The notes under the pieces: model-generated | What the model was told of the DNA's origin: nothing | Seen by the model: only the letters and a program-made list of their open reading frames with translations | Databases searched by the model: none | NCBI RefSeq assembly: GCF_019793435.1 | Contig: NZ_JAILYH010000007.1 | Location: 273,159-337,158, forward strand | Direction of reading: 5' to 3' | DNA: 64,000 nt | From: Rhizobium redzepovicii | GTDB taxonomy: Bacteria; Pseudomonadota; Alphaproteobacteria; Rhizobiales; Rhizobiaceae | Shown here: piece by piece, positions 51,960-60,408 of the stretch | Position numbering within the stretch: position 1 is the first letter of the stretch | Layout: every line of letters starts with the position of its first letter | Made by a program: the position numbers and the translations under genes

Positions 51960-54029
51960 ATGCATATCGAGAAGATTTCGGAAATCATTGCGCACTTCAT
52001 CGGTCTCTTCGAGATGACCACCGAAGAGATGAGGGCGCGCACCAAATTTGCCGAAGGCACAGGAGCCGGCGACGATGGACCGGTTCTGCCGGATCAGGAC
52101 GCGTTTACCGCGGCCTTCACTTCCAATCTGCAGCTCAAGGACTACGATCCCGAGATCATCTACAAAGGCGGCAGTTACGAGATCGAATTTGGTCCTTCGC
52201 GTCATTTGGGCCGCGTCTTCGAAGAGAGCATCGAGAAGCTGGCGGCGATTGCCGCAAGGGACATCCCGTTACCGCATTTCGGCTCGCCCACGGATATCGT
52301 GCTGTCGAATGAGCCGGAATTGAATGTCTTTGCCGGGCCTGGTTCGGCGATCAGTCATGTCCTCCAGGTCAACGTGCTTTACGACGACGACTATCTCGAC
52401 ATGACGGACGGCAATCATGCTGCCCGGGACACGAGTTTCGTCACCGAGCGGCTGGCGGAGTTCGGCACCAAGGCCGAAGTCTTCACGCCTTTTTCGGATC
52501 TCCACCGAACCGACAGCTATGACGGCGCCCTGAAGATCGCCCAGGATCTGGAAAGCTACATCCATAATGCCCGCGATACCAAGGATGCCGCAAATGTCCA
52601 AGACGAGGATAGCGAGAGCTGCGGTGCAACGCCGCCAAGCACCGACGCCACGCACGATTTCATCCGCCTCGATCCCGAGGTCAACGGTCCGGTTTACGTC
52701 AACGGCAAGATCGAGGCCGAGATCCCTGTCCTCGATGATTTCCTGCCCTACCGCGGTCTCGCCAAGCTCCCGGAAGAACCCGACGATAGCAATTCATCCG
52801 TTGAGCAGACCGACCCAAGCGGCAACAGCCTTGAGGTGACCGCCGGGGCGAACTTCGTCATCAACGTCGCCTCGGTGATCAATACCGCCGTCATCACCTC
52901 GGTCACCGCGGTGATGGGCGACTACCATCAGGTTGATGCGGTTTCCCAATCCTTTGTCTATAGCGATAATGACGATATCGCCTCGGCGCTGCGCGCATCC
53001 GCGCACTCGGCCGAGGAGGCGGGGACAGTCGCCAAGAATATCGCGGTCTTCCAACAAAGCACCTTCGAAGCATCGAGCCATGCCGAAACCGATGCTGCCG
53101 ATCCGACGTTCCCGACCAGCTGGCGCGTCAGTGTCATCGACGGCGATGTCTCCTTCGTACAATGGGTCGAGCAGTATCACTTCGTCAGCGACAACGACAC
53201 GATGACGGTCACCACCTCGGGATCCGAAACCACGGTTCTGACAGGCGGCAACACCTCCATCAACCTCTCCTCCTTTTTCGGGATGGGCATGCAATATGAT
53301 CTGGTGATCATCGGCGGCAATGTGCTCGACATCAACAGCATCACGCAGATCTCGCTGCTCTACGACAATGACTGGGTGCGGGCGGAAGACGGCGCCGATC
53401 CCGGCGCCGACATCGAGACCGGCGACAATCTGATCTGGAATTTCGCCTCTATTCACAATGTCGGCGCAGGCAGCCCCTTCGAGGCAATGCCGGATTATAT
53501 GATCGAGACCCAGAAAGCCATCGAAGATCGCGATCCCAACATGCCGGAAGGGCTGTCCTTCGATGTGAATTTCCAAGGCTATGCCGGCCTCAACGTGCTC
53601 TACATTACCGGTAATCTCTACGACATGACTGTTATAAAGCAGGTCAGCATCCTCGGCGATTCCGATGATGTGACCCAGGCGGCATCGACGCTTCTGAAGA
53701 ACAATCCCGATGCAACGGTCACGATCGACACCGGCAGCAATGCGGTCGTCAATATCGCCGAGATCATCGATTATGACAGTTTCGGCCAGACGACCTATCT
53801 GGCAGGCCAGCTCTACTCGGACGCTATCCTCATTCAGGGCGGGCTTGTAGAGCATGACACGACCCAGCCGCACCAGGCAGACGACAGGCTCGCCAACGAA
53901 GTCATCGCCTTTCTCAACGACGATGATCCTGCGGCCGGCGATTCTGCCGATGGCGTAATCAATGCAGGGCATGACCTTTCTTGGTCGTCGGCGCATCCCG
54001 CCGACGTCATGCAAGCCGTGGTCGCGTGA
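51960..54029 (+). CDS. Large repetitive extracellular protein, candidate type I secretion substrate
   Basis: The 689-residue product lacks a signal peptide. Its second half carries an internal repeat, seen near residues 293, 427, 487 and 590. Each unit has AGAN/TGGN/TGDN/TGSN followed by a hydrophobic N-containing strand; most continue with a Gly-turn strand and a Q....LYDND or SDNDD-type end (AGANFVINVASV, TGSNAVVNIAEII, QISLLYDNDWV). RTX nonapeptides are absent. The unit resembles repeats of other rhizobial extracellular proteins. GGGAGGG precedes the ATG. The exporter gene follows 25 bases after its stop, which supports secretion by it. Confidence 0.8.
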   Translation: MHIEKISEIIAHFIGLFEMTTEEMRARTKFAEGTGAGDDGPVLPDQDAFTAAFTSNLQLKDYDPEIIYKGGSYEIEFGPSRHLGRVFEESIEKLAAIAARDIPLPHFGSPTDIVLSNEPELNVFAGPGSAISHVLQVNVLYDDDYLDMTDGNHAARDTSFVTERLAEFGTKAEVFTPFSDLHRTDSYDGALKIAQDLESYIHNARDTKDAANVQDEDSESCGATPPSTDATHDFIRLDPEVNGPVYVNGKIEAEIPVLDDFLPYRGLAKLPEEPDDSNSSVEQTDPSGNSLEVTAGANFVINVASVINTAVITSVTAVMGDYHQVDAVSQSFVYSDNDDIASALRASAHSAEEAGTVAKNIAVFQQSTFEASSHAETDAADPTFPTSWRVSVIDGDVSFVQWVEQYHFVSDNDTMTVTTSGSETTVLTGGNTSINLSSFFGMGMQYDLVIIGGNVLDINSITQISLLYDNDWVRAEDGADPGADIETGDNLIWNFASIHNVGAGSPFEAMPDYMIETQKAIEDRDPNMPEGLSFDVNFQGYAGLNVLYITGNLYDMTVIKQVSILGDSDDVTQAASTLLKNNPDATVTIDTGSNAVVNIAEIIDYDSFGQTTYLAGQLYSDAILIQGGLVEHDTTQPHQADDRLANEVIAFLNDDDPAAGDSADGVINAGHDLSWSSAHPADVMQAVVA

Positions 54030-54054
54030 CCCTGAGGATTGTGAGAGAATCACG

Positions 54055-56403
54055 ATGAACCAGATTTCGAAACAAGTCTTTGCAGCGGGCAGCGCCCTCG
54101 ATTTGAGGTCAGGCAATATTCCCTCCGCTGCGCCCTCGGAAGCGGTGAGGAACGATCTGTGCATCTCTGCGATCGACGAAGCCGTCGAGAACCTTCGTCG
54201 GCTCACCGGTGCCGCCGCTTCGTCTGCGTCTTCCGATCGCAGCAAGGCGCCGGCCGATGTTCCAGCAAGCGACGCTGCCCATATGGCGCGCGCAGCCACG
54301 GTGCAGGCACCCCTCCCGCAAAAGACGGTGACGTTGGAATCCTCATTAAAAGCCTGGAATGCAGAACCGGCGGCTCCCGCTGCAGTGATGAGGGGCCCGG
54401 CACCAACAAAACCAGTGGAAGAAAAACCGGTTGAAGCAACACTGGCGGAGGCATCCGACCCATCGCCGATCGAGGCGCGGGCGACGCCTGAACTGCCGAA
54501 AGAGAAAACCGAGCTCAAATCGAGCCCGACGATGCCTTTCGCTAAGACCATCGAAGGCGACAGCGGTCCGGTCAGCGAGACCGACAGGCGTCTCCGCACC
54601 GGCGGAGGCGGAAATGGCAAGCATTCCGATCCCGGGGGCGGCGAAGGCGGGGGCGGGGGAAGTGGCGGCGGTTTTCACAAGCGCAGCGAGCCTGTGAATT
54701 TCGCCGCCAGCCTCGCGCGCGGCATGGGGGCCGTACGGCGCAACATGGTGGTCGTCATGATGTTCACGATCGCCATCAACATGCTTCTGCTGGCGATCCC
54801 GCTCTATCTCTTCCAGATATCCGACCGGGTGCTGACCAGCCGCTCGATCGACACGCTCGTCATGCTCTCGATCGCCGTGCTCGGCGCCGTGCTGCTTCAG
54901 GCCTTCATGGATACGGTTAGGCGCTTCATCCTGATGCGAACCGCGGTGGAACTCGAAGTGCAGCTCGGCGCGCCGATCCTCAGCGCTGCGGCGCGGGCCT
55001 CGCTGCATGGCAGCGGCAAAGACTATCAGACGCTCCAGGACCTGCAGCTGCTGCGCGGTTTCCTCACATCCGGCACGCTGATTGCGTTTCTCGACGCGCC
55101 GCTAATGCCGTTCTTCGTCGTCGTCGTTTATTTCGTGCATCCGCATCTCGGCATCATCATCATGACCTGCTGCGCGGTGCTATTCTTCATCGCCTATCTG
55201 AACCAGAAATTCACCGCCCGGCAATTTGCCGAATCCAACAGCTATCTCAGCCGGGCGAATTTCCACCTGGATTCCATGTCGCGCAATTCGCAGATCATCA
55301 ACGCAATGGCGATGATCCCCGAGGCAGTGAAGATGTGGGGCCGGGAAACGGCGGGCTCGCTGAAATCGCAGGTCGAGGCGCAGGACCGCAACATCATCTT
55401 CTCCGGCATATCGAAGGCCTGCCGCATGATCACCCAGATCACTCTGCTCGGCTGGGGCGCGCATCTGTCGCTCTCCGGTGAGCTGACCGGCGGCATGGTG
55501 ATTGCCTCTTCGATCATCTCGGGACGCGCACTGGCGCCGATCGAAGGCGCCATCGAAGGCTGGCACCAGTTCAACCGGTCGGCGGCCGCCTATTCCAGGA
55601 TCAAGAGCCTGCTTTTGAACTCGCCGTTGAACTTCCCGCGCCTGCGCCTTCCCAATCCGGAAGGCCGGCTCGATGTCGAACGCATTCTGTTCGTGCCGCC
55701 GCCGCAGAAGAAGGTCATTCTCAACGGCATCTCCTTCTCCCTCAGGAAGGGCGAATCGCTGGCGGTCATCGGCAATTCCGGGTCCGGCAAGACGACGCTC
55801 GGCAAGATGCTCGTCGGCTCGATCGTGCCCACGTCGGGAAATGTGCGCCTTGACCTGATGGATCTGCGAAACTGGGATCAGCGCCAGTTCGGCGAAAGCA
55901 TCGGCTATCTGCCGCAGGACGTGCAGCTCTTTCCCGGCACGATCAAGGCGAATATCTGCCGCATGCGCGACGACATCGAAGATCACCAGATCTACGAGGC
56001 CGCGGTGCTGGCCGACGTCCACGAGCTCATCGCGGGTTTCCCGCAGGGTTACGAGACCATCGTGGCGGCCGACGGCGCTCCGCTTTCGGGCGGCCAGAAG
56101 CAGCGCATCGCGCTTGCTCGCGCCTTCTTCGGCAATCCCAAATTCGTCGTCCTCGACGAGCCGAATTCGAACCTCGATACACAGGGTGAGGCAGCCCTTG
56201 CCAAGGCGCTGATCCATGCCAAGAAGCAGGGCATCACCACCGTGACGATCACCCAGCGCCCGGCCCTGCTCCAGTGCGTCGACAAGATCCTGGTGCTGAA
56301 GGACGGCACTGTCGCCATGTTCGGGGAGCGGATCGAGGTGCTGCAGGCGCTATCGAAGAACAACAGCAATAACGGTCAACAAGCACCGCGCATCGAAGGG
56401 TGA
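54055..56403 (+). CDS. Type I secretion ABC transporter with low-complexity N-terminal extension
   Basis: The 782-residue inner-membrane exporter has a normal ABC core: membrane helices from about 225 to 510 (VVMMFTIAINMLLLAIPLYLFQ), Walker A GNSGSGKTT near 574, signature LSGGQKQRIALARA near 680 and Walker B FVVLDEPNSNLD near 700. The first 220 residues are not a C39 peptidase-like domain. They are Ala/Pro/Ser/Glu-rich and include a Gly-rich stretch (GGGEGGGGGSGGG). Relatives without such a tail are about 560-600 residues. GAGAGAA lies before the ATG at 54055. It works with the HlyD protein encoded 6 bases downstream. Confidence 0.93.
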   Translation: MNQISKQVFAAGSALDLRSGNIPSAAPSEAVRNDLCISAIDEAVENLRRLTGAAASSASSDRSKAPADVPASDAAHMARAATVQAPLPQKTVTLESSLKAWNAEPAAPAAVMRGPAPTKPVEEKPVEATLAEASDPSPIEARATPELPKEKTELKSSPTMPFAKTIEGDSGPVSETDRRLRTGGGGNGKHSDPGGGEGGGGGSGGGFHKRSEPVNFAASLARGMGAVRRNMVVVMMFTIAINMLLLAIPLYLFQISDRVLTSRSIDTLVMLSIAVLGAVLLQAFMDTVRRFILMRTAVELEVQLGAPILSAAARASLHGSGKDYQTLQDLQLLRGFLTSGTLIAFLDAPLMPFFVVVVYFVHPHLGIIIMTCCAVLFFIAYLNQKFTARQFAESNSYLSRANFHLDSMSRNSQIINAMAMIPEAVKMWGRETAGSLKSQVEAQDRNIIFSGISKACRMITQITLLGWGAHLSLSGELTGGMVIASSIISGRALAPIEGAIEGWHQFNRSAAAYSRIKSLLLNSPLNFPRLRLPNPEGRLDVERILFVPPPQKKVILNGISFSLRKGESLAVIGNSGSGKTTLGKMLVGSIVPTSGNVRLDLMDLRNWDQRQFGESIGYLPQDVQLFPGTIKANICRMRDDIEDHQIYEAAVLADVHELIAGFPQGYETIVAADGAPLSGGQKQRIALARAFFGNPKFVVLDEPNSNLDTQGEAALAKALIHAKKQGITTVTITQRPALLQCVDKILVLKDGTVAMFGERIEVLQALSKNNSNNGQQAPRIEG

Positions 56404-56408
56404 AGGCT

Positions 56409-57758
56409 ATGGCACGGAAACAACAGGAGACCGCCGGTCCGGTGCAGCTCGAATGGTATAGCGACGTGCCGCGCTCGATCCGGATGCACAGCATCGTCGG
56501 CCTGACGGTTCTCTTCACCTCGTTCGGAGGGTTCGGCTTTTGGGCCGCAACGGCGCCGCTCGCCTCGGCTGTCCTCGCCCAGGGAAGTTTCGTTGCGACG
56601 GGCAACAACAAGATCGTCCAGCATCTGGAAGGCGGCATCATCAAGGAGATGCGCGTCAGCGAGGGTGATACCGTGAGGGAAGGCGATATTTTGCTGACCC
56701 TCGATCCAACCGCCTCTCGCTCGAATGAGCGGATGCTGCAGCTTCGGCGCCTGCGCCTGGAAGCCGTCGTCACAAGGCTGCGCGCCGAAGCGCAGGGTCT
56801 GCGCGAATTCCACCTTCCCGCTATTGTGACGAAAGAGGCGGGCGATCCGGACATCAACGCGATCATCCAGAGCCAGAACATCGTCTTTCACAGCAAGCAG
56901 ATCAAGCTCGAAGAGCAGCTCAATCTGATCGAAAAAAACATCCAATCGCTGGAATATCGCTTCGCCGGTTATACCGGCCAAAAGGAATCCTTCGAAAGGC
57001 AGCTATCGCTGCTGACCGAGGAACGCGACTCCAAGGCCCGGCTGGTCAAGGTCGGCTATATGCGCAAGACGGATCTCTTGGCGATCGAGCGGGCGATCGC
57101 CGATGCCATGGGCGACATTGCGCGCCTGAACGGCGAGATCAACGAGAGCGAGGCAGAAATCGCCAAATTCCGCCAGGAAGCCGTCATCGCCGTCAACTCC
57201 AACAAGCAGGCGGCGCTCGATGCGCTTGAGACCGCCGAATCCGATCTCGACAGCGTGCGCGAACAGATGCGCGAGGCTGCAGGCGTGCTCGAGCGCACCA
57301 CCATCCGTTCACCGGTGTCGGGAACCGTCGTACGCTCCTATTTTCATACCGCCGGCGGCGTCATCACCACGGGCAAGCCGATCATGGAGATCCTGCCGGC
57401 GCATGTGCCGCTGATCCTGGAAGCGCAGGTGCTGCGAACCTCCATCGATCAGCTGCGCGAGGGAGAAATGGCATCGGTCAGGCTGACGGCGCTCAACCGG
57501 CGGACGACGCCGGTTCTAGAGGGCAAGGTCTTTTATGTCTCGGCCGATTCGATCGAGGAGAATGCGGGCCTCTCGGTCAAGGACGTCTATATCGTTCGCG
57601 TCGCAATACCCGACTCCGAGATTGCGCGGGTGCATAATTTCCATCCGGTTCCAGGCATGCCGGCCGAAGTGCTGATCCAGACGTCGGAACGCACCTTCTT
57701 CGAATATATCAGCAAACCAATTACCGACAGCATGTCCCGGGCTTTCAAGGAACGCTGA
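56409..57758 (+). CDS. HlyD family periplasmic adaptor of the type I secretion system
   Basis: The 449-residue protein has one membrane helix (about residues 28-48), the lipoyl-like half motif GGIIKEMRVSEGDTVREGDILLTLD, a long coiled-coil hairpin (about 95-290) and the matching half (RTTIRSPVSGTVVRSYFHTAGGVI) near 300. The C-terminal beta-barrel ends with VPGMPAEVLIQTSERTFFEYI, the HlyD signature. It starts 6 bases after the exporter stop. The outer membrane TolC partner is not in the window, as is usual. Confidence 0.95.
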   Translation: MARKQQETAGPVQLEWYSDVPRSIRMHSIVGLTVLFTSFGGFGFWAATAPLASAVLAQGSFVATGNNKIVQHLEGGIIKEMRVSEGDTVREGDILLTLDPTASRSNERMLQLRRLRLEAVVTRLRAEAQGLREFHLPAIVTKEAGDPDINAIIQSQNIVFHSKQIKLEEQLNLIEKNIQSLEYRFAGYTGQKESFERQLSLLTEERDSKARLVKVGYMRKTDLLAIERAIADAMGDIARLNGEINESEAEIAKFRQEAVIAVNSNKQAALDALETAESDLDSVREQMREAAGVLERTTIRSPVSGTVVRSYFHTAGGVITTGKPIMEILPAHVPLILEAQVLRTSIDQLREGEMASVRLTALNRRTTPVLEGKVFYVSADSIEENAGLSVKDVYIVRVAIPDSEIARVHNFHPVPGMPAEVLIQTSERTFFEYISKPITDSMSRAFKER

Positions 57759-57878
57759 GCGATCCAGCAAACGACGGGGGTCCGCGAGGATCAGGGATTT
57801 GTCCGTGTTCTGATATGATGTCGGTAATGTATCATCCCTTCGGGATGGATCGTCCCCTCCGGGGAAGAAAGGGCGAGC

Positions 57879-58370
57879 ATGGCGGCGATGTCGGATGTCC
57901 TGCTACGGGTCGGGCGCCTGAACTATGTCTGGACGAATACCGAAAGCCTGCTGATCTACATCATTGCCCATCTCCTCCGGGTCGAAAAAGATGCGGCAAT
58001 CGTCGTGTTCCTGACCCTCAACACGACACGTGCACGGATGGATCTCATCGAACGGCTTGCAAAGCTCGCTTCGACCCCGCCTTCCGACCGGAAAGCGATC
58101 CTTTCGGCCATGGCGCGGCTGAAGAAGGAATCCAAGACCCGCAACAAATACAATCATTGTATTTATTCCTTCGACGACAAGGGAGACATCTCAAGCACAC
58201 AATTGATGCGGCTGGTCGAGGACGACAAGGAGATCCGCTACGGCAAGATCGAGCAGATGGATGCGCGCGAGATCGACCATTTGGAGAAGTCGATAGCCGA
58301 GATCGTCGCCATCAGCCGGACGCTCTGGGCCTTTATCCATGCGAGCCCGCGGATCTCCGGCGAGCTCTGA
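57879..58370 (+). CDS. Hypothetical helical protein downstream of the secretion genes
   Basis: The 163-residue protein is all-helical, with one moderately hydrophobic stretch (LLIYIIAHLLRVEKDAAIVVFL) near residue 24. It also contains the RDLI-like MDLIERLAKLAS segment and KESKTRNKYNHCIYSF. I do not recognise a named family. The gene is preceded by two small hairpins (TTC loop at 57833-57847 and a CCCC/GGGG one at 57853-57863), which may affect translation. It follows the HlyD gene by 120 bases on the same strand. Confidence 0.65.
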   Translation: MAAMSDVLLRVGRLNYVWTNTESLLIYIIAHLLRVEKDAAIVVFLTLNTTRARMDLIERLAKLASTPPSDRKAILSAMARLKKESKTRNKYNHCIYSFDDKGDISSTQLMRLVEDDKEIRYGKIEQMDAREIDHLEKSIAEIVAISRTLWAFIHASPRISGEL

Positions 58371-58627
58371 TCTAGTCCTTATGTATGGTGAGTGGCCGAA
58401 CTTTGGACACCTTGGCGACCTATATTGAGGCATCGTGTTCCATACAAATTGCTTAACTCTATGTAATTGAATTATTTAATAAAATATATCCGGATTCTGG
58501 GTTATTTGCCGGCTCAAAACTAATCATAATTAAGCCCTGAAAATCATCCGGACGGCTTATTTGAAGATCGGTTTTTCCCCTTAGAATGAAAGCTCCCGAG
58601 TAACGTATGGAGTATTGGGGGGCGGCC

Positions 58628-60280
58628 ATGCGCATAGATATCATCGACACCATTGCCGGGTTCGAGGCGGTGCGCGACAACTGGGACCAGGTCTTCATGG
58701 ACGATCCCGATGCGCAGCATTTCCTCTCCTGGATCTGGCTGAAGAATTATCTGTCGCGCCGGCGCCGCTGGTTCATACTCGCCCTTCGCGAACGCGATCC
58801 GGATGCACCCTACGTTGCTTTTTTTCCCTTGCGCCTCATCACGCATCTCAACGAAAAAACCGGCCTCTTCTACGACGAGATCATAATGGCCGGGAATTTT
58901 GCGGCCGATTATACCGGCTTCATCGTCAGGCCGGATTACGAACATCATGCCATTGCCGGCTTTGCCTCGTTTATCAAACATCAGAACTGGACCGACCTGA
59001 AGCTCGATTATTTTAGCGGCCCTGCCGGACGGCGCGAGAAGATGATCGAGGCGCTGCGGGGGCCGGAGGTGATGTTTCGCGACAGCTCGCCCAGAAACAA
59101 TGAAAACATCGACAATACGATCTGCCCGATCGTTCCCCTGCCGGCAAGCTTTGACGATTATCTCGAACAGCGCATGAGCAGTCAGACGCGCCAGAAGCTC
59201 CGGCGATTCCTGCGCAAGGTCGAAGGCGGCGATATCTTCCGCATCACGACGGCGACCCCCGAGACCATCCATCGCGACCTGGACATCCTCTTCGATCTCT
59301 GGCGGACCAAGTGGAGCACCCGCAAAGGCGCGGAGCGGACCGAGCGGCTGATCATCACCACCCGCGAAATGCTGATGGACTGCTTCGACAACGGCAATCT
59401 CGAGGTGCCGGTCTTCTGGCATGGCGACCAGCCGCTTGGCGCGCTGGCGAATATCGTCGACTGGCGGAAGAAGGCGATCCTCTTCTATGTCACCGGCCGC
59501 GACGAAAACTGGAAGACGCCGTCTCCCGGTCTCATCCTGCATGGCCACTGCATCCGGCGGGCGATCGAGCAGGGCTTCAAGACCTATGACTTCCTGCGCG
59601 GGAACGAGCCCTATAAATATATGTTCGGGGTCGAGGAACGACGGATCAGCTGCACGCTCTTCCGCACCCGCAATGGCCAGAATCTGCATGGAGCGCTCAA
59701 CCCGCGCAGTATTCGTTTCGTCTATGAACAGGCGCTCGACATGTACCGCGACGGCGCCCGCGGGAAAGCGGAGATTGCCTTCAACCAGGTCCTGCAATCG
59801 GCTCCAGGCCATACCGGCGCGGGATTTGGCCTCGCCAATCTGCTGTTCGACCGGGGCAGGCTGACGGAGGCTCTGGCCGCCTATAAGGCGCTCGCCGAGC
59901 AAGCGCCCGATCCGACGCCGATCCAGATGCGGCTTGGCGATACGCAGCTTGCTTTGCATCAATACGACCAGGCCGCCGAGACGTTCCGCCTGGTCGGCGA
60001 TGTCGGGCCGCATCTGATCCAGGCGCATTACAAGCGTGGCATTGCTCTTGCAGCCGGCAAACGGCTGGCCGAAGCGGAGGCCGTTTTCGCCGCGATCCGG
60101 GACGTGCATTCGGACGATCCGGCCGCACTCGACTATGTTGCCAAGGCAAATGCCGCCCTCGAACGGATCCAGGCGAGGGCCGAACCCACGCCTCATAAGA
60201 CCGATGTCGTGTCCGAGACCATCGCCCGCTGGAACCGAGGCTGGCAGCTCAGCGAGCGACGCCAGCCACGTCTGCACTGA
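58628..60280 (+). CDS. CelD/BcsL-like acyltransferase fused to TPR repeats
   Basis: Residues 1 to about 360 of the 550-residue product match the GNAT/FemAB-type acetyltransferase domain of CelD/BcsL. The N-terminal FLSWIWLKNYLSRRRRW, the SSQTRQKLRRFLRK region near 190 and the IEQGFKTYDFLRGNEPYKYMFG motif near 325 are typical. The last 180 residues are TPR-like helical repeats (AEIAFNQVLQSAPGHTGAGFGLANLLFDRGRL). I prefer the ATG at 58628, which has GGGGGGCGG upstream, over 58607. It follows the secretion genes and may modify a surface polymer or secreted protein (inference). Confidence 0.85.
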   Translation: MRIDIIDTIAGFEAVRDNWDQVFMDDPDAQHFLSWIWLKNYLSRRRRWFILALRERDPDAPYVAFFPLRLITHLNEKTGLFYDEIIMAGNFAADYTGFIVRPDYEHHAIAGFASFIKHQNWTDLKLDYFSGPAGRREKMIEALRGPEVMFRDSSPRNNENIDNTICPIVPLPASFDDYLEQRMSSQTRQKLRRFLRKVEGGDIFRITTATPETIHRDLDILFDLWRTKWSTRKGAERTERLIITTREMLMDCFDNGNLEVPVFWHGDQPLGALANIVDWRKKAILFYVTGRDENWKTPSPGLILHGHCIRRAIEQGFKTYDFLRGNEPYKYMFGVEERRISCTLFRTRNGQNLHGALNPRSIRFVYEQALDMYRDGARGKAEIAFNQVLQSAPGHTGAGFGLANLLFDRGRLTEALAAYKALAEQAPDPTPIQMRLGDTQLALHQYDQAAETFRLVGDVGPHLIQAHYKRGIALAAGKRLAEAEAVFAAIRDVHSDDPAALDYVAKANAALERIQARAEPTPHKTDVVSETIARWNRGWQLSERRQPRLH

Positions 60281-60408
60281 CGAGATACCTGCCGGGACAA
60301 TGCCTTCTGGCGGTTCCTGGACGCGCAGCCGCCATGGTCTTTGATTTCGAGCTGTGATCGTTGTTAAAAGAGGCGCAAGCCTAATTTGCAACGCCTCAGT
60401 GGAACCTC

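Noticed and set aside
51960..54029. Possible RTX calcium-binding toxin
   Set aside because: No GGxGxDxxx nonapeptide tandem is present; the repeats are of a different kind.
57815..58375. 186-codon plus-strand frame overlapping the hypothetical gene at 57879
   Set aside because: It is in another frame, with Arg/Pro/Gly-rich shadow composition; the frame at 57879 gives a normal helical protein.
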